Source of the DNA: a virus
Strand: one strand, 5' to 3'
DNA: 29,888 nucleotides
Virus record (IMG/VR): IMGVR_UViG_3300035670_000971
Coordinates: 1-29,888 of that record
Below are positions 1 to 5,448 of this stretch, one piece after another. Position numbers and translations under genes: made by a program. The notes below the pieces were generated by a model. That model did no database searches. It was not told the origin of the DNA and worked only from the letters and a program-made list of their open reading frames with translations. Within the stretch, counting starts at the first letter, position 1; each line of letters begins with the position of its first letter.

Positions 1-514
1 ACGAATTCATGTTTGTGTCGTAAACGATTTCAGCGTTTTTGATTCCCTGGGATACCTTGGCGGCTTCCTGAAGGCCCGTGGTCTTACCCGCACCCGTACC
101 ACCCGCGGTAAACAAAACCAGGTTGTCGCGGCCTGGTGGGGTGTCCTGGGACAGTTTTTCGGCATACATTTGTTTCACAAAGGCCGATGCGGGTTCGTGA
201 ACGTCTGCCGACCTGGTGCGATCCATCCGGTATTCAGGCGACATTTCACGGGCGTCGTCGGTGTTCAGAATGCGCCCGCCGTCGGTGCTAGGCAGCGCGG
301 AATACTCTGCCGCCAGGCCGGTGTAGTCATTGGCCAGGCGATCAAAGTAGGCCGATTCAATAGGATTTTGGCCCATGGCTGGGCCTTGCCCTGACACTTC
401 AGGCAACATAGGCTGCGGAACCAGCGACGCCAGGGTGGCCTGGGTCGGCGACCCCATGGGGGGCTGCGCCTGTTGCTGACCCGCCGCTGCTAAATCAGCA
501 AGCGGGATAGCCAT
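1..514 (-). CDS. N-terminal part of large P-loop (zeta-toxin-like) phage protein, cut by window edge
   Basis: The frame opens with ATG at 514, directly after the stop of the gene before it, and runs off the left edge without a stop, giving 171 residues. The first ~100 residues are Pro/Gln/Ala-rich, then acidic. Residues 133-146 (LVLFTAGGTGAGKT) are a strand plus Walker A P-loop, followed by a strand ending VYDTNMNS (164-171). This arrangement matches the zeta-toxin-like kinase domain carried by large phage polyvalent proteins as I remember the family. It is not a terminase ATPase, because the terminase end is at the other side of the window. The Shine-Dalgarno is weak, so translation may be coupled to the upstream gene. 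Catalytic residues beyond Walker A lie outside the window, so kinase activity is inference. Confidence 0.75.
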   Translation of the reverse strand, partial: MAIPLADLAAAGQQQAQPPMGSPTQATLASLVPQPMLPEVSGQGPAMGQNPIESAYFDRLANDYTGLAAEYSALPSTDGGRILNTDDAREMSPEYRMDRTRSADVHEPASAFVKQMYAEKLSQDTPPGRDNLVLFTAGGTGAGKTTGLQEAAKVSQGIKNAEIVYDTNMNS

Positions 515-739
515 TTATTTTTTCTGATAAGACTTGCGGTCGTGGGTGTAGCAAACGCCATTATGACGGCCACCATCGAATTGATGGTCGGGGCCAGTCA
601 GGTCGGCTTTGCCCATGCCAATGCCATTGACCATGGACGCGTTACGCGTACCGGTGTAATCGCTGGAATCGACGTGCTTCGGCATTTTGACGTCAGCGCC
701 ATAACCCTTGGGTTGCATTTCGGCGTTATCGTGTTTCAT
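515..739 (-). CDS. Hypothetical 74-residue phage protein
   Basis: This is a short, Gly/His/Lys-rich, hydrophilic protein with no membrane segment. The C-terminal third (GGRHNGVCYTHDRKSYQKK) has clustered His, Cys and basic residues. An in-frame ATG lies two codons upstream (745), but the AAAGGA Shine-Dalgarno abuts it. The ATG at 739 has the correct 5-base spacing and is preferred. The gene sits 10 bases after the Dps-like gene and directly before the P-loop gene, so the three are probably co-transcribed. I do not recognise a function. It could be a small virion or maturation protein given that it is linked to the P-loop gene. Confidence 0.7.
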   Translation of the reverse strand: MKHDNAEMQPKGYGADVKMPKHVDSSDYTGTRNASMVNGIGMGKADLTGPDHQFDGGRHNGVCYTHDRKSYQKK

Positions 740-749
740 GGTCATCCTT

Positions 750-1109
750 TCAGTCTAGGAATTTAAGTTTGTACAGCGTGGAATCAATCAACTGACTGAT
801 TTCGTCAATGATATTCTGGATTTCGGATTCTTGGGGCAAATCTTCGCGGGCCTCGTCCACAAACTGCTGCATGGATTTCAGGTACTTGACGGGGTCTGTA
901 CCGCTGTGGAATTCGTCAGGGTACTTTTTGATCTTGTTGTACCGGCCCTGGTAAGCCTCGGCAAAGTTGTCCACCAGGTCAACGATGCGAGTGTAATAAC
1001 GCGCCAACGCCTTATGCGCCGAAAACGAATCGGTCGATAGGTGCATGAAATGGGCCACGGTGCTGCTATGCAGCAGGGCGGCTATAAACTCGGCGGCGTC
1101 ATCATCCAT
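750..1109 (-). CDS. Small Dps/ferritin-like helical phage protein (DUF5856-like)
   Basis: The 119-residue product is predicted to be all-helical. It carries H20, H32, D47 and E51 in the context HxxH...FSAHKAL...DLVDNFAEAYQG. The intervals 12, 15 and 4 are the same as those of the E. coli Dps ferroxidase ligands H51, H63, D78 and E82, and the DxxAE pattern is shared. The protein is shorter than Dps (about 167 residues) and lacks the Dps N-terminal tail. I recall similar phage proteins under DUF5856 but cannot confirm membership. A role in iron or oxidative protection of DNA is inference. No convincing Shine-Dalgarno precedes the ATG. The gene follows a terminator, so it may have its own promoter. 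Confidence 0.7.
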   Translation of the reverse strand: MDDDAAEFIAALLHSSTVAHFMHLSTDSFSAHKALARYYTRIVDLVDNFAEAYQGRYNKIKKYPDEFHSGTDPVKYLKSMQQFVDEAREDLPQESEIQNIIDEISQLIDSTLYKLKFLD

Positions 1110-1121
1110 GGGCCGATGATA
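1107..1121 (-). promoter_or_regulatory. Possible -10 element and leaderless start for the Dps-like gene
   Basis: On the minus strand TATCAT (1116-1121) is followed by six bases and then the ATG at 1109. This is the same geometry as at the cro start. The -35 region is poor (TTTGCG in the loop of the upstream terminator), so the call is weak. Confidence 0.25.
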
Positions 1122-1125
1122 AGGG

Positions 1126-1151
1126 AAAAATGGGGGGCCGCAAAGCCCCCC
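1126..1151 (-). terminator. Rho-independent terminator of the cro-replication-nin type operon
   Basis: Read on the minus strand there is a perfect 7-bp GC stem, GGGGGGC/GCCCCCC (1145-1151 with 1132-1138), a 6-base TTTGCG loop, then ATTTTTCCC. It lies between the YbcO-like nuclease gene and the Dps-like gene and separates the early operon from what follows. Confidence 0.8.
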
Positions 1152-1169
1152 GAAAGCCAGGAGACATGG

Positions 1170-1538
1170 CTATTGCAAAAAAGAAAAAAGCCGTTGCCAT
1201 TCTGTATCACTCGGCACGGGAACGTCAACCGGCCAACGATCCTGTTCGATCAGGGTTTCCACCGTTCGTCGGTGGGCCAGCCACCAGGCTTGCTGTCGCT
1301 CATGTTTTGACCACTTGGCGCCCTGGTCAATCTCGAAATGGCAAAACATACACAACGCCGCCACCAGGTTGTCGTCCGATTTGATGGAACGCCCCTTACC
1401 ACCGCCCCAATTCGTATGCGCCGCCTGGACGTGGGAACCGGAACCGCATAGTTGGCAGTCCAGTTCCGACACCAACTTCAGGAGTTTTTTGCTTCGGACG
1501 TACTGGCGTTTAGGGTACGCAACTGGGCTTTCATCCAT
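1170..1538 (-). CDS. YbcO/DUF1364-like HNH (His-Me finger) nuclease
   Basis: From the ATG at 1538 the product is 122 residues. It has a zinc-binding CQLC (C28, C31), an AAH with H41 as the likely catalytic or metal histidine, GGGKGRSIKSDDNLVAALC, then CMFCHFEID (C63, C66, H67, D71). This layout matches the DUF1364/YbcO family of lambdoid nin-region endonucleases, which may act in recombination or DNA processing late in replication. The start at 1538 has GAGGA at good spacing. An in-frame ATG 13 codons upstream (1577) lacks one. It is the last gene before the operon terminator. Confidence 0.8.
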   Translation of the reverse strand: MDESPVAYPKRQYVRSKKLLKLVSELDCQLCGSGSHVQAAHTNWGGGKGRSIKSDDNLVAALCMFCHFEIDQGAKWSKHERQQAWWLAHRRTVETLIEQDRWPVDVPVPSDTEWQRLFSFLQ

Positions 1539-1708
1539 TTCGCTTCCTCGGCTCGGTGGTGGTATTTTCTGTTCCAAGTGGCCTTAAATCGTGAATTTAA
1601 GTGGGCTATTCTTTGCTCAATTATTCGTGCGATCTCACCGTCATACGCTCGGTCGCCTGGCGTGTTCGCCAAATCTCGATTTCCAGTCGTGCTGCTTCCA
1701 ATTCCCAT
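1478..1708 (-). CDS. Possible overlapping small helical protein (76 residues)
   Basis: An open frame starts at ATG 1708, with GAGGA about 9-10 bases upstream, inside the preceding gene. It runs through the 82-base gap and ends inside the YbcO-like gene. The central part (EIARIIEQRIAHLNSRFKATW and the following charged helix) looks like a genuine amphipathic protein rather than an antisense shadow. It would overlap its neighbours by about 88 bases on one side and 61 on the other. I do not recognise it. A chance open frame cannot be excluded. Confidence 0.4.
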   Translation of the reverse strand: MGIGSSTTGNRDLANTPGDRAYDGEIARIIEQRIAHLNSRFKATWNRKYHHRAEEAKWMKAQLRTLNASTSEAKNS

Positions 1709-1962
1709 TTCAACGTTTCCTCTTTTTCGATAGCAGCCGCTAGGCCTTGCAGCAAAGCAATGTATTCGGGGTCGGCCAAGGCTTCCCTTTCCTGGGCGTT
1801 GGCTGCTTCCACGCCCATGGCCATGCAATCTTTCATCAGCATGGCCCGCTTGCTGCGTTTGAATTCTTCCAGGTAGGTGCGCTGCGCCTTGGCTTCGCCG
1901 TAAGCCGGCGCCAGTTCGCGGATTTGCCCCGCGGATAATTCAGGATCAATTCGTCTGTCCAC
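1621..1962 (-). CDS. Hypothetical helical phage protein, nin-like region
   Basis: This 113-residue, highly charged and strongly helical product has no membrane segment or cysteine motif. It starts at GTG (1962), overlapping the end of the VRR-NUC-like gene by 17 bases, with a G-rich Shine-Dalgarno (GGGGGTG) just upstream. Segments such as YLEEFKRSKRAMLMKD and YIALLQGLAAAIEKEETLKW resemble a family often found beside small nucleases in phages, but I cannot name a function. It is probably translationally coupled to the nuclease gene. Confidence 0.75.
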   Translation of the reverse strand: MDRRIDPELSAGQIRELAPAYGEAKAQRTYLEEFKRSKRAMLMKDCMAMGVEAANAQEREALADPEYIALLQGLAAAIEKEETLKWELEAARLEIEIWRTRQATERMTVRSHE

Positions 1963-2248
1963 TTAACACCCCCAATGCTCTTAATGCAGCGTCCACGTCT
2001 TCAACAATGGCCACGGGGCCGCCGCGCCATGCCCCATGCCACTTCAGTTGGTCTTCAGTCAATCGGCGTTCAGACGGCGCTTTACTGCCGTCTTTAACTT
2101 CAATAAGTAGGGTTTTCCCTTGGTGACCCACCAGGAGATCAGGGACGCCTTTGCCAACTGCCGCCAAAGTCTGAACAGTTGCACCCGCTGCGCGTAAAGC
2201 CTCGACAATTTGTTTTTGGTTGTCATCAATTTTTGCCGCCCTTCGCAT
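1946..2248 (-). CDS. VRR-NUC-like PD-(D/E)xK nuclease
   Basis: The 100-residue single-domain protein has the catalytic signature PDLLV (D37), then E50-V-K52 in LLIEVKDG, with a helical QKQIVEALRAAG (E16) near the N-terminus. This fits the VRR-NUC branch of PD-(D/E)xK nucleases, structure-specific enzymes often compared with Holliday-junction resolvases. It is likely to process replication or recombination intermediates before packaging. It overlaps the genes on both sides (22 bases with the gene before, 17 with the gene after), typical of a compact early operon. Substrate is inferred from the family. Confidence 0.8.
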   Translation of the reverse strand: MRRAAKIDDNQKQIVEALRAAGATVQTLAAVGKGVPDLLVGHQGKTLLIEVKDGSKAPSERRLTEDQLKWHGAWRGGPVAIVEDVDAALRALGVLSGQTN

Positions 2249-2519
2249 TTTTTTCCTTTAACTTCGATTGAACAGCCGTTGCACATGACCAAACATCCAA
2301 CGTTTCACCGGCCACGGCCAGGATTTCGTCATTGGTCAAATCTTTCCAGGGTTGTTGGGTATAGCCATGTTCAGCCCATCCGACTTCCTGTTTCAGCAGT
2401 TCAACGTATCGGCGCTGTTCTTTAAGCATTGCTTCCAACTCGGCCAGCCTGGCTTTCAGGCTCTGATTGTCGCGCAGCAGTTGGTCGAATTCGACGGCGT
2501 TGACCATAATTTGATTCAT
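2226..2519 (-). CDS. Coiled-coil protein with C-terminal W-x-x-LT-x-x-E module
   Basis: The 97-residue product has an N-terminal coiled coil (VEFDQLLRDNQSLKARLAEL and the following helix) and a C-terminal module, PWKDLTNDEILAVAG...W...A.AVQSKLKEKN. The same module ends the preceding gene's product, which suggests duplication or a shared partner. Start ATG 2519 has GGAG eight bases upstream and overlaps the upstream stop as ATGA. Function is unknown. The module occurs widely in small early phage proteins in my recollection. Confidence 0.75.
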   Translation of the reverse strand: MNQIMVNAVEFDQLLRDNQSLKARLAELEAMLKEQRRYVELLKQEVGWAEHGYTQQPWKDLTNDEILAVAGETLDVWSCATAVQSKLKEKNAKGGKN

Positions 2520-3010
2520 CCGTTCTTCTCCTTTAGTTTGGCTTCAATGGCACGGGCAAACCCCCCTATGTCAAACGCATCTTCCCAGTGCCACCACTTT
2601 CTGCTTGCAACTTCCAAGCGTTCTTCATCAGTCAGCCCAACCCATTCACGCCTTGCTAAATGCCTTCCCCTTGGTGTGCATGGCTCTGTGCAAGTGTCAT
2701 ACTTTTGGCAACATAACCTTGGCTCATGTCGTTGTTTTGCCGTTTCATCGACACGTTCTTGCGATATGTCGCTGGCGTGTACAGGTGCGGTGTAGAAGGC
2801 AACGCCTTGTGTGCTCTCTTTGTCTTGCACCCACGCATCTAGTTTTATGTCGTATCTAAAGTACCCATAAGGCTCTTGCTTTGGTGCGGGAGGATTAAAC
2901 CGCCAGTGCGCTATCTCGTTGCCGTCTTTGTCATGCTGAATAGCATCAGGTTTTGCCATAGGTACACCAGTGCTGTAAATGTGCGTTATGCCACTTGACT
3001 CTAGTTTCAT
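2516..3010 (-). CDS. Hypothetical early phage protein with Cys-rich centre and W-x-x-LT-x-E module
   Basis: The product has 164 residues. The N-terminal half has YGYFRYD...LDAWVQDKEST, like proteins that describe short substrate-like repeats in phages. The centre holds a cluster CCQKYDTCTEPC that could bind metal. The C-terminus is WVGLTDEERLEVAS...W...GFARAIEAKLKEKNG, shared with the next gene. The start at 3010 has GGAGAAG upstream and overlaps the previous stop as ATGA. A second ATG at residue 18 is possible. Function is not recognised. The base composition is more AT-rich than the neighbouring replication genes. Confidence 0.7.
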   Translation of the reverse strand: MKLESSGITHIYSTGVPMAKPDAIQHDKDGNEIAHWRFNPPAPKQEPYGYFRYDIKLDAWVQDKESTQGVAFYTAPVHASDISQERVDETAKQRHEPRLCCQKYDTCTEPCTPRGRHLARREWVGLTDEERLEVASRKWWHWEDAFDIGGFARAIEAKLKEKNG

Positions 3011-3219
3011 ATGTTCTTCTCCGTGACTGTTGCAATGGCTTTCGCTATCAATTCGCTAAGTTCATCCCATTCTTTTAGGCTAAACAGGCTCATGTGAAAG
3101 TCCCCAAGTTGTGCTTCGTCTGGTGATGCCTCTTTTGTGTCTGGTGCTGAAACAGTTGTTATGTGTAGTCCATCCATCTCAATGGTGACTTCGCTAATTC
3201 TTGCGTGAAAGTTGCTCAT
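3007..3219 (-). CDS. Hypothetical 70-residue early phage protein
   Basis: This is an acidic protein with a beta-rich first half (ISEVTIEMDGLHITTVSA) and a helical end (LKEWDELSELIAKAIATV). It overlaps both neighbours by four bases (ATGA), so it is translated as part of the operon. I see no motif and do not assign a function. Confidence 0.65.
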   Translation of the reverse strand: MSNFHARISEVTIEMDGLHITTVSAPDTKEASPDEAQLGDFHMSLFSLKEWDELSELIAKAIATVTEKNI

Positions 3220-3605
3220 TTCGACACCCTCATTCCTTTCAAAAACTCTTTAAGTTTTGCACGGGCCAGGTCTGCTTTGCGCTTTTCCTCGGCCAATTCA
3301 GCCTGGGTCTTTTGCTTTTCAATCATCGAATTCGGTTTGTCAGGAATGACTGGGCCTTCGTTCAGCAACTTAGCAAACGCCAAGGCCGACGGTGGCCGTT
3401 CGGGGTTCATGTACTGCAACGCGTAGTCCATCTTGGGCCGGTAAGTCAGCCCAATACCGCAGACTTCCTTCCATGTCTGCCGGACAATTTTGGCGTCCAC
3501 GTTGCGCCAGTTGTTTTCAAAGGCTGCACCAAAGACCGCGTTCATCTTGGTGAAAACGTAATCAAAACCCGTGTCGGGATCACAAAAGTCCTTTTGGTTC
3601 CACAT
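3216..3605 (-). CDS. Replication protein P-like (putative helicase loader)
   Basis: The product is 129 residues from ATG 3605, with GAGGT upstream. A TTG two codons earlier (3611) is a less likely start. The pattern W..VDAKIVRQTWKEVCGI...YALQYMNPERPPSALAFAKLL fits the small P-like proteins that follow DUF1376 genes: a helical domain with a Pro-Pro turn and a conserved F..LL. The C-terminus is a long charged helix. The gene overlaps the DUF1376 gene by 26 bases, and the pairing of initiator and loader is as in lambda O-P. The assignment rests on context and this pattern. Helicase binding is inference. Confidence 0.6.
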   Translation of the reverse strand: MWNQKDFCDPDTGFDYVFTKMNAVFGAAFENNWRNVDAKIVRQTWKEVCGIGLTYRPKMDYALQYMNPERPPSALAFAKLLNEGPVIPDKPNSMIEKQKTQAELAEEKRKADLARAKLKEFLKGMRVSK

Positions 3606-4335
3606 TGGCAATTACCTCGACGTTGTCATCTTTGGCCCAAAACGGTTTCGCCTTGGGAACGGATAGGCCACGGGTCAGTTGGGCCATTTGGTCGCGCCTT
3701 TCTTCGGCTGCGGTTTTCTTCGGTATTTGCTGCCGCCTGACCCAATTGCGCCAGGTAGCCGTCCAATCGGTCTTTACGCCCTTCTGACCAGGTTGGGCTA
3801 CCCAGTAGTCACGGAACCCCTCGAAAACCTCTCTAGCGTCCAATTCGGGCCTTTGCTGGGTACAAAAAGCAATCCAATCACCTGGCAACTGAAAGTCTTG
3901 GGGCAAGCGCGTACCACGCGCTGCACTAGTCTTTTTAATTGGTTCTCGGTTATCGGTTCTCGGTTCTCGGTTGGCATCGTTTTTTGTTCTCCGAGTATGC
4001 CCGTCAGATGCGTCGGGTATGCTCTGAGCATTTTTCCACCTGGCTGTGGCTGCTTTCCGACCATGATCCTGGCGTGATCGATAGGCTTCAATTTCAGCGT
4101 CGCACCGCTTATGGCGGTATGTTTGGCCGTCTTCAAAGAAAAAATGTTCCAGGATTGCTTGGGTATCCTGGGGGGATGCTCCGAGCATAAACGCCAGTTT
4201 GTTAGGGTCTTTAGGAAGTGGGTTTTCGGTGTCGTAATACATCCAAATCAGGCGCAAGTAGGTCATGGCCTGACTGTCCGTTAGCCTGGACGTATCCCGA
4301 ATGAAATCCCCAATATGGTGGGGGTATGAGTACAT
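3580..4335 (-). CDS. DUF1376 (YdaU-like) phage replication initiator protein
   Basis: The N-terminal ~100 residues, YPHHIGDFIRDTSRLTDSQA with LRLIWMYYDTENPLP, DPNKLAFMLG and HKRCDAEIEAYR, are the DUF1376 domain of lambdoid-type replication proteins. A Gln/Arg/Asn linker (about residues 115-140) contains a tandem peptide repeat (NREPRTDNREP). The C-terminal domain, DWIAFCTQQRPELDAREVFEGF with DYWVAQPG, DWTATWRNWVRRQ, is also typical of the family. It is expected to bind the phage origin. The ATG at 4335 has GGAG eight bases upstream. It lies directly downstream of cro. Confidence 0.85.
   Translation of the reverse strand: MYSYPHHIGDFIRDTSRLTDSQAMTYLRLIWMYYDTENPLPKDPNKLAFMLGASPQDTQAILEHFFFEDGQTYRHKRCDAEIEAYRSRQDHGRKAATARWKNAQSIPDASDGHTRRTKNDANREPRTDNREPIKKTSAARGTRLPQDFQLPGDWIAFCTQQRPELDAREVFEGFRDYWVAQPGQKGVKTDWTATWRNWVRRQQIPKKTAAEERRDQMAQLTRGLSVPKAKPFWAKDDNVEVIANVEPKGLL
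3941..3975. repeat. Five tandem 7-bp repeats within the replication initiator gene
   Basis: On the plus strand the units are GGTTCTC, GGTTATC, GGTTCTC, GGTTCTC and GGTTGGC, back to back. They encode the NREPRTDNREP linker on the minus strand. Location inside the initiator gene recalls the iterons in lambda O, but microsatellite slippage would give the same picture. Confidence 0.75.
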
Positions 4336-4408
4336 CAATCAATCTCCATCGGTGGGCGGCCCAGAGTGGAAATTCCGGGTCGGCCCACCCCTGTTAGGGT
4401 GTTTGTTA

Positions 4409-4448
4409 CGGTATCTAGACCGCCCCCGATAGAGACTGACTGATACCG
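4409..4448. repeat. Inverted repeat between cro and the replication initiator gene
   Basis: CGGTATC (4409-4415) and GATACCG (4442-4448) form 7-bp arms 26 bases apart in the 146-base untranslated gap. There is no T-tract, so it is not an obvious terminator. The rest of the gap (4336-4481) shows only a short CACCC/GGGTG hairpin near 4387-4402. Confidence 0.45.
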
Positions 4449-4481
4449 ACCTATGCGCTTTCCACGGCGCTGGTGGACATT

Positions 4482-4640
4482 CTACTTCCCAAACCATTCA
4501 GGCTTCAAGGCCTTCAACTGCCAAACCCTTGCTTGCGGCAGGGCATCGCCCCATTGGCTGATCGCCTGGCGCGTGATTCCCAACAACTTGGCCAGCGCCA
4601 TGGCTGACCCCGCTTTCTGAATGGCTTGTAATTTGTCCAT
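4482..4640 (-). CDS. Cro-like repressor (52 residues)
   Basis: The reading frame ATG 4640 to TAG 4482 encodes MDKLQAIQKAGSAMALAKLL, then GITRQAISQWG, then LPQARVWQLKALKPEWFGK. This is the small helix-turn-helix architecture of phage Cro proteins: helix 2 AMALAKLLG, turn, recognition helix TRQAISQW, and a conserved VWQLK..KPEWF tail. It heads the replication operon, as cro does in lambdoid phages. It probably represses the divergent early promoters by binding the dyads at 4650-4663, 4693-4706 and 4715-4728. There is no Shine-Dalgarno, and the predicted transcription start falls on the A of ATG, so the mRNA is likely leaderless. No CI partner is present in the window. Confidence 0.88.
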   Translation of the reverse strand: MDKLQAIQKAGSAMALAKLLGITRQAISQWGDALPQARVWQLKALKPEWFGK

Positions 4641-4646
4641 GCTCGC

Positions 4647-4675
4647 ATGGTAAGCCAACTTTCGCTTTTTTGCAA
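4647..4675 (-). promoter_or_regulatory. Sigma70 promoter for cro and the replication operon
   Basis: Minus strand: -35 TTGCAA (4670-4675), 17-base spacer, -10 TACCAT (4647-4652). Six bases later comes the A of the cro ATG (4640), the expected transcription start. Confidence 0.72.
4650..4663 (-). promoter_or_regulatory. Operator-like dyad O3 on the cro promoter
   Basis: Minus strand GAAAG-TTGG-CTTAC overlaps the first bases of the -10 of the cro promoter. It differs from the perfect dyad GTAAG-N4-CTTAC in one position. Confidence 0.6.
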
Positions 4676-4692
4676 CACCCTAAAATAATTTT

Positions 4693-4706
4693 GTAAGGGG
4701 GCTTGA
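4693..4706 (+). promoter_or_regulatory. Operator-like dyad O1 on the -35 of the rightward promoter
   Basis: GTAAG-GGGG-CTTGA. It covers the first four bases of the TTGACA -35 and lies 22 bases (about two helical turns) upstream of the next copy. Confidence 0.5.
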
Positions 4707-4731
4707 CATGGTAGGAAAGCGGGCTTAACAT
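4703..4731 (+). promoter_or_regulatory. Sigma70 promoter of the plus-strand early operon (P1)
   Basis: -35 TTGACA (4703-4708, consensus), 17-base spacer, -10 TAACAT (4726-4731). Start is expected near 4738, giving a leader of about 50 bases before the LPD29 gene. Confidence 0.8.
4715..4728 (+). promoter_or_regulatory. Operator-like dyad O2 on the -10 of P1
   Basis: GAAAG-CGGG-CTTAA overlaps the start of the -10. The wider 15-mer 4717-4731 matches the copies at 4695-4709 (plus), 4647-4661 (minus) and 5872-5886 (plus) in the pattern AAG-N2-GGCTT-N3-AT. Confidence 0.55.
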
Positions 4732-4753
4732 AGGAACCGTAGTGATTGATAAC

Positions 4754-4786
4754 GCCCTCACGGGTCTTTTTAGAAAGGAAGTCAAA
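4754..4786 (+). promoter_or_regulatory. Leader with small hairpin, T-tract and strong Shine-Dalgarno
   Basis: CCC-TCAC-GGG (4755-4764) is followed by TCTTTTT and GAAAGGAAGT. The same order of elements recurs at 5896-5930 downstream of the second promoter, so it looks like a shared leader module. Confidence 0.45.
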
Positions 4787-5329
4787 ATGTCCAAGCAATA
4801 TTTCTCTTGTGCCGAAACCGCCAAGTTGGTTCGTGCAGCCCTCAAAGAATCATTCCCTGGCGTCAAGTTCAGCGTTCGCAGCAGCGTGTACAGCGGCGGC
4901 GCCAGCATCAGGGTTTCATATGTCAACGGCCCGTCGTATGACCAGGTTAAGCGCGTTGTCGGAATGTTTGAAGGCAGTTACTTCGACGGCATGACCGACT
5001 ACAAAGGCTTGAATTACAGCAGTTTCAATGGCCAGGAAGTTCGGTTCGGCGCTGACTTTATCTTCGTTGAACGCAAATTCACGGTCGCTTTTCTTGAGGC
5101 TGCTGTTGATGCTGCGGCTGCTGAATTGGGATTCGCAGCGCCCAAAGTTGTTGACGGCAGTTTTGGTGCTTACGTCGAGTATTCAGCCGATAACGCCCAG
5201 CGATTAGTCATGGGCAGGGTTGACGATGTTAGTGAAGTCGAAACGAAAGCCAGCGCCACGCTGGCCCAGGTCGGCTTCCTGGGTGACGACGGTTATGGAT
5301 ACGGCGCCGTTGGCCGTATCGCAGCGTAA
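4787..5329 (+). CDS. LPD29-domain protein (polyvalent-protein-associated), first gene of early operon
   Basis: The product is 180 residues from ATG 4787, preceded by GAAAGGAAG. It opens with YFSCAETAKLVRAALKESFP and continues FSVRSSVYSGGASIRVSY, VGMFEGSYFDGMTDYKG and EVRFGADFIFVERK. This is the pattern I know from LPD29, a domain attached to phage and plasmid polyvalent proteins and also found alone. The C-terminal ~75 residues are Ala/Gly-rich and less conserved-looking. Being first in the operon suggests an early host-interaction or defence-countering role, which is inference. The N-terminal part of another putative polyvalent protein lies at 1-514. Confidence 0.72.
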   Translation: MSKQYFSCAETAKLVRAALKESFPGVKFSVRSSVYSGGASIRVSYVNGPSYDQVKRVVGMFEGSYFDGMTDYKGLNYSSFNGQEVRFGADFIFVERKFTVAFLEAAVDAAAAELGFAAPKVVDGSFGAYVEYSADNAQRLVMGRVDDVSEVETKASATLAQVGFLGDDGYGYGAVGRIAA

Positions 5330-5339
5330 GGGGATGGCC

Positions 5340-5438
5340 ATGGACAAGGAACCTAGTGATTTTCAAATCCTGTTGATGGCCTTGGCAGCGGGGGCCGTGC
5401 TTTACCCGCTGCTGTTTGTAGTGATGGCAATTTTTTAA
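5340..5438 (+). CDS. Small single-pass membrane protein (32 residues)
   Basis: MDKEPSDF is followed by one hydrophobic segment (ILLMALAAGAVLYPLLFVVM). ATG 5340 has AAGGGG six bases upstream. An in-frame ATG at 5334 abuts the Shine-Dalgarno and is less likely. The gene lies between two clearly translated genes with close spacing. Function is unknown; inner-membrane small proteins of early operons often target host membrane complexes. Confidence 0.6.
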   Translation: MDKEPSDFQILLMALAAGAVLYPLLFVVMAIF

Positions 5439-5448
5439 GGAGACTGGA

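Noticed and set aside
1-514. P-loop at the left edge read as a terminase or replicative helicase ATPase
   Set aside because: The terminase end is at the right side of the window next to portal, and the surrounding residues fit a zeta-type domain better than a helicase.
2059-2292. 77-residue minus-strand frame overlapping the VRR-NUC-like gene
   Set aside because: It is a different frame of the same strand, with no recognisable motif, and it conflicts with the nuclease that has clear catalytic residues.
4498-4926. Two longer minus-strand open frames across the cro region (ending 4498 and 4514)
   Set aside because: They lie in the other two frames of the Cro-like gene, run across the divergent promoters and into the LPD29 gene antisense, and have no domain-like sequence. 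The shorter Cro frame has clear family features.
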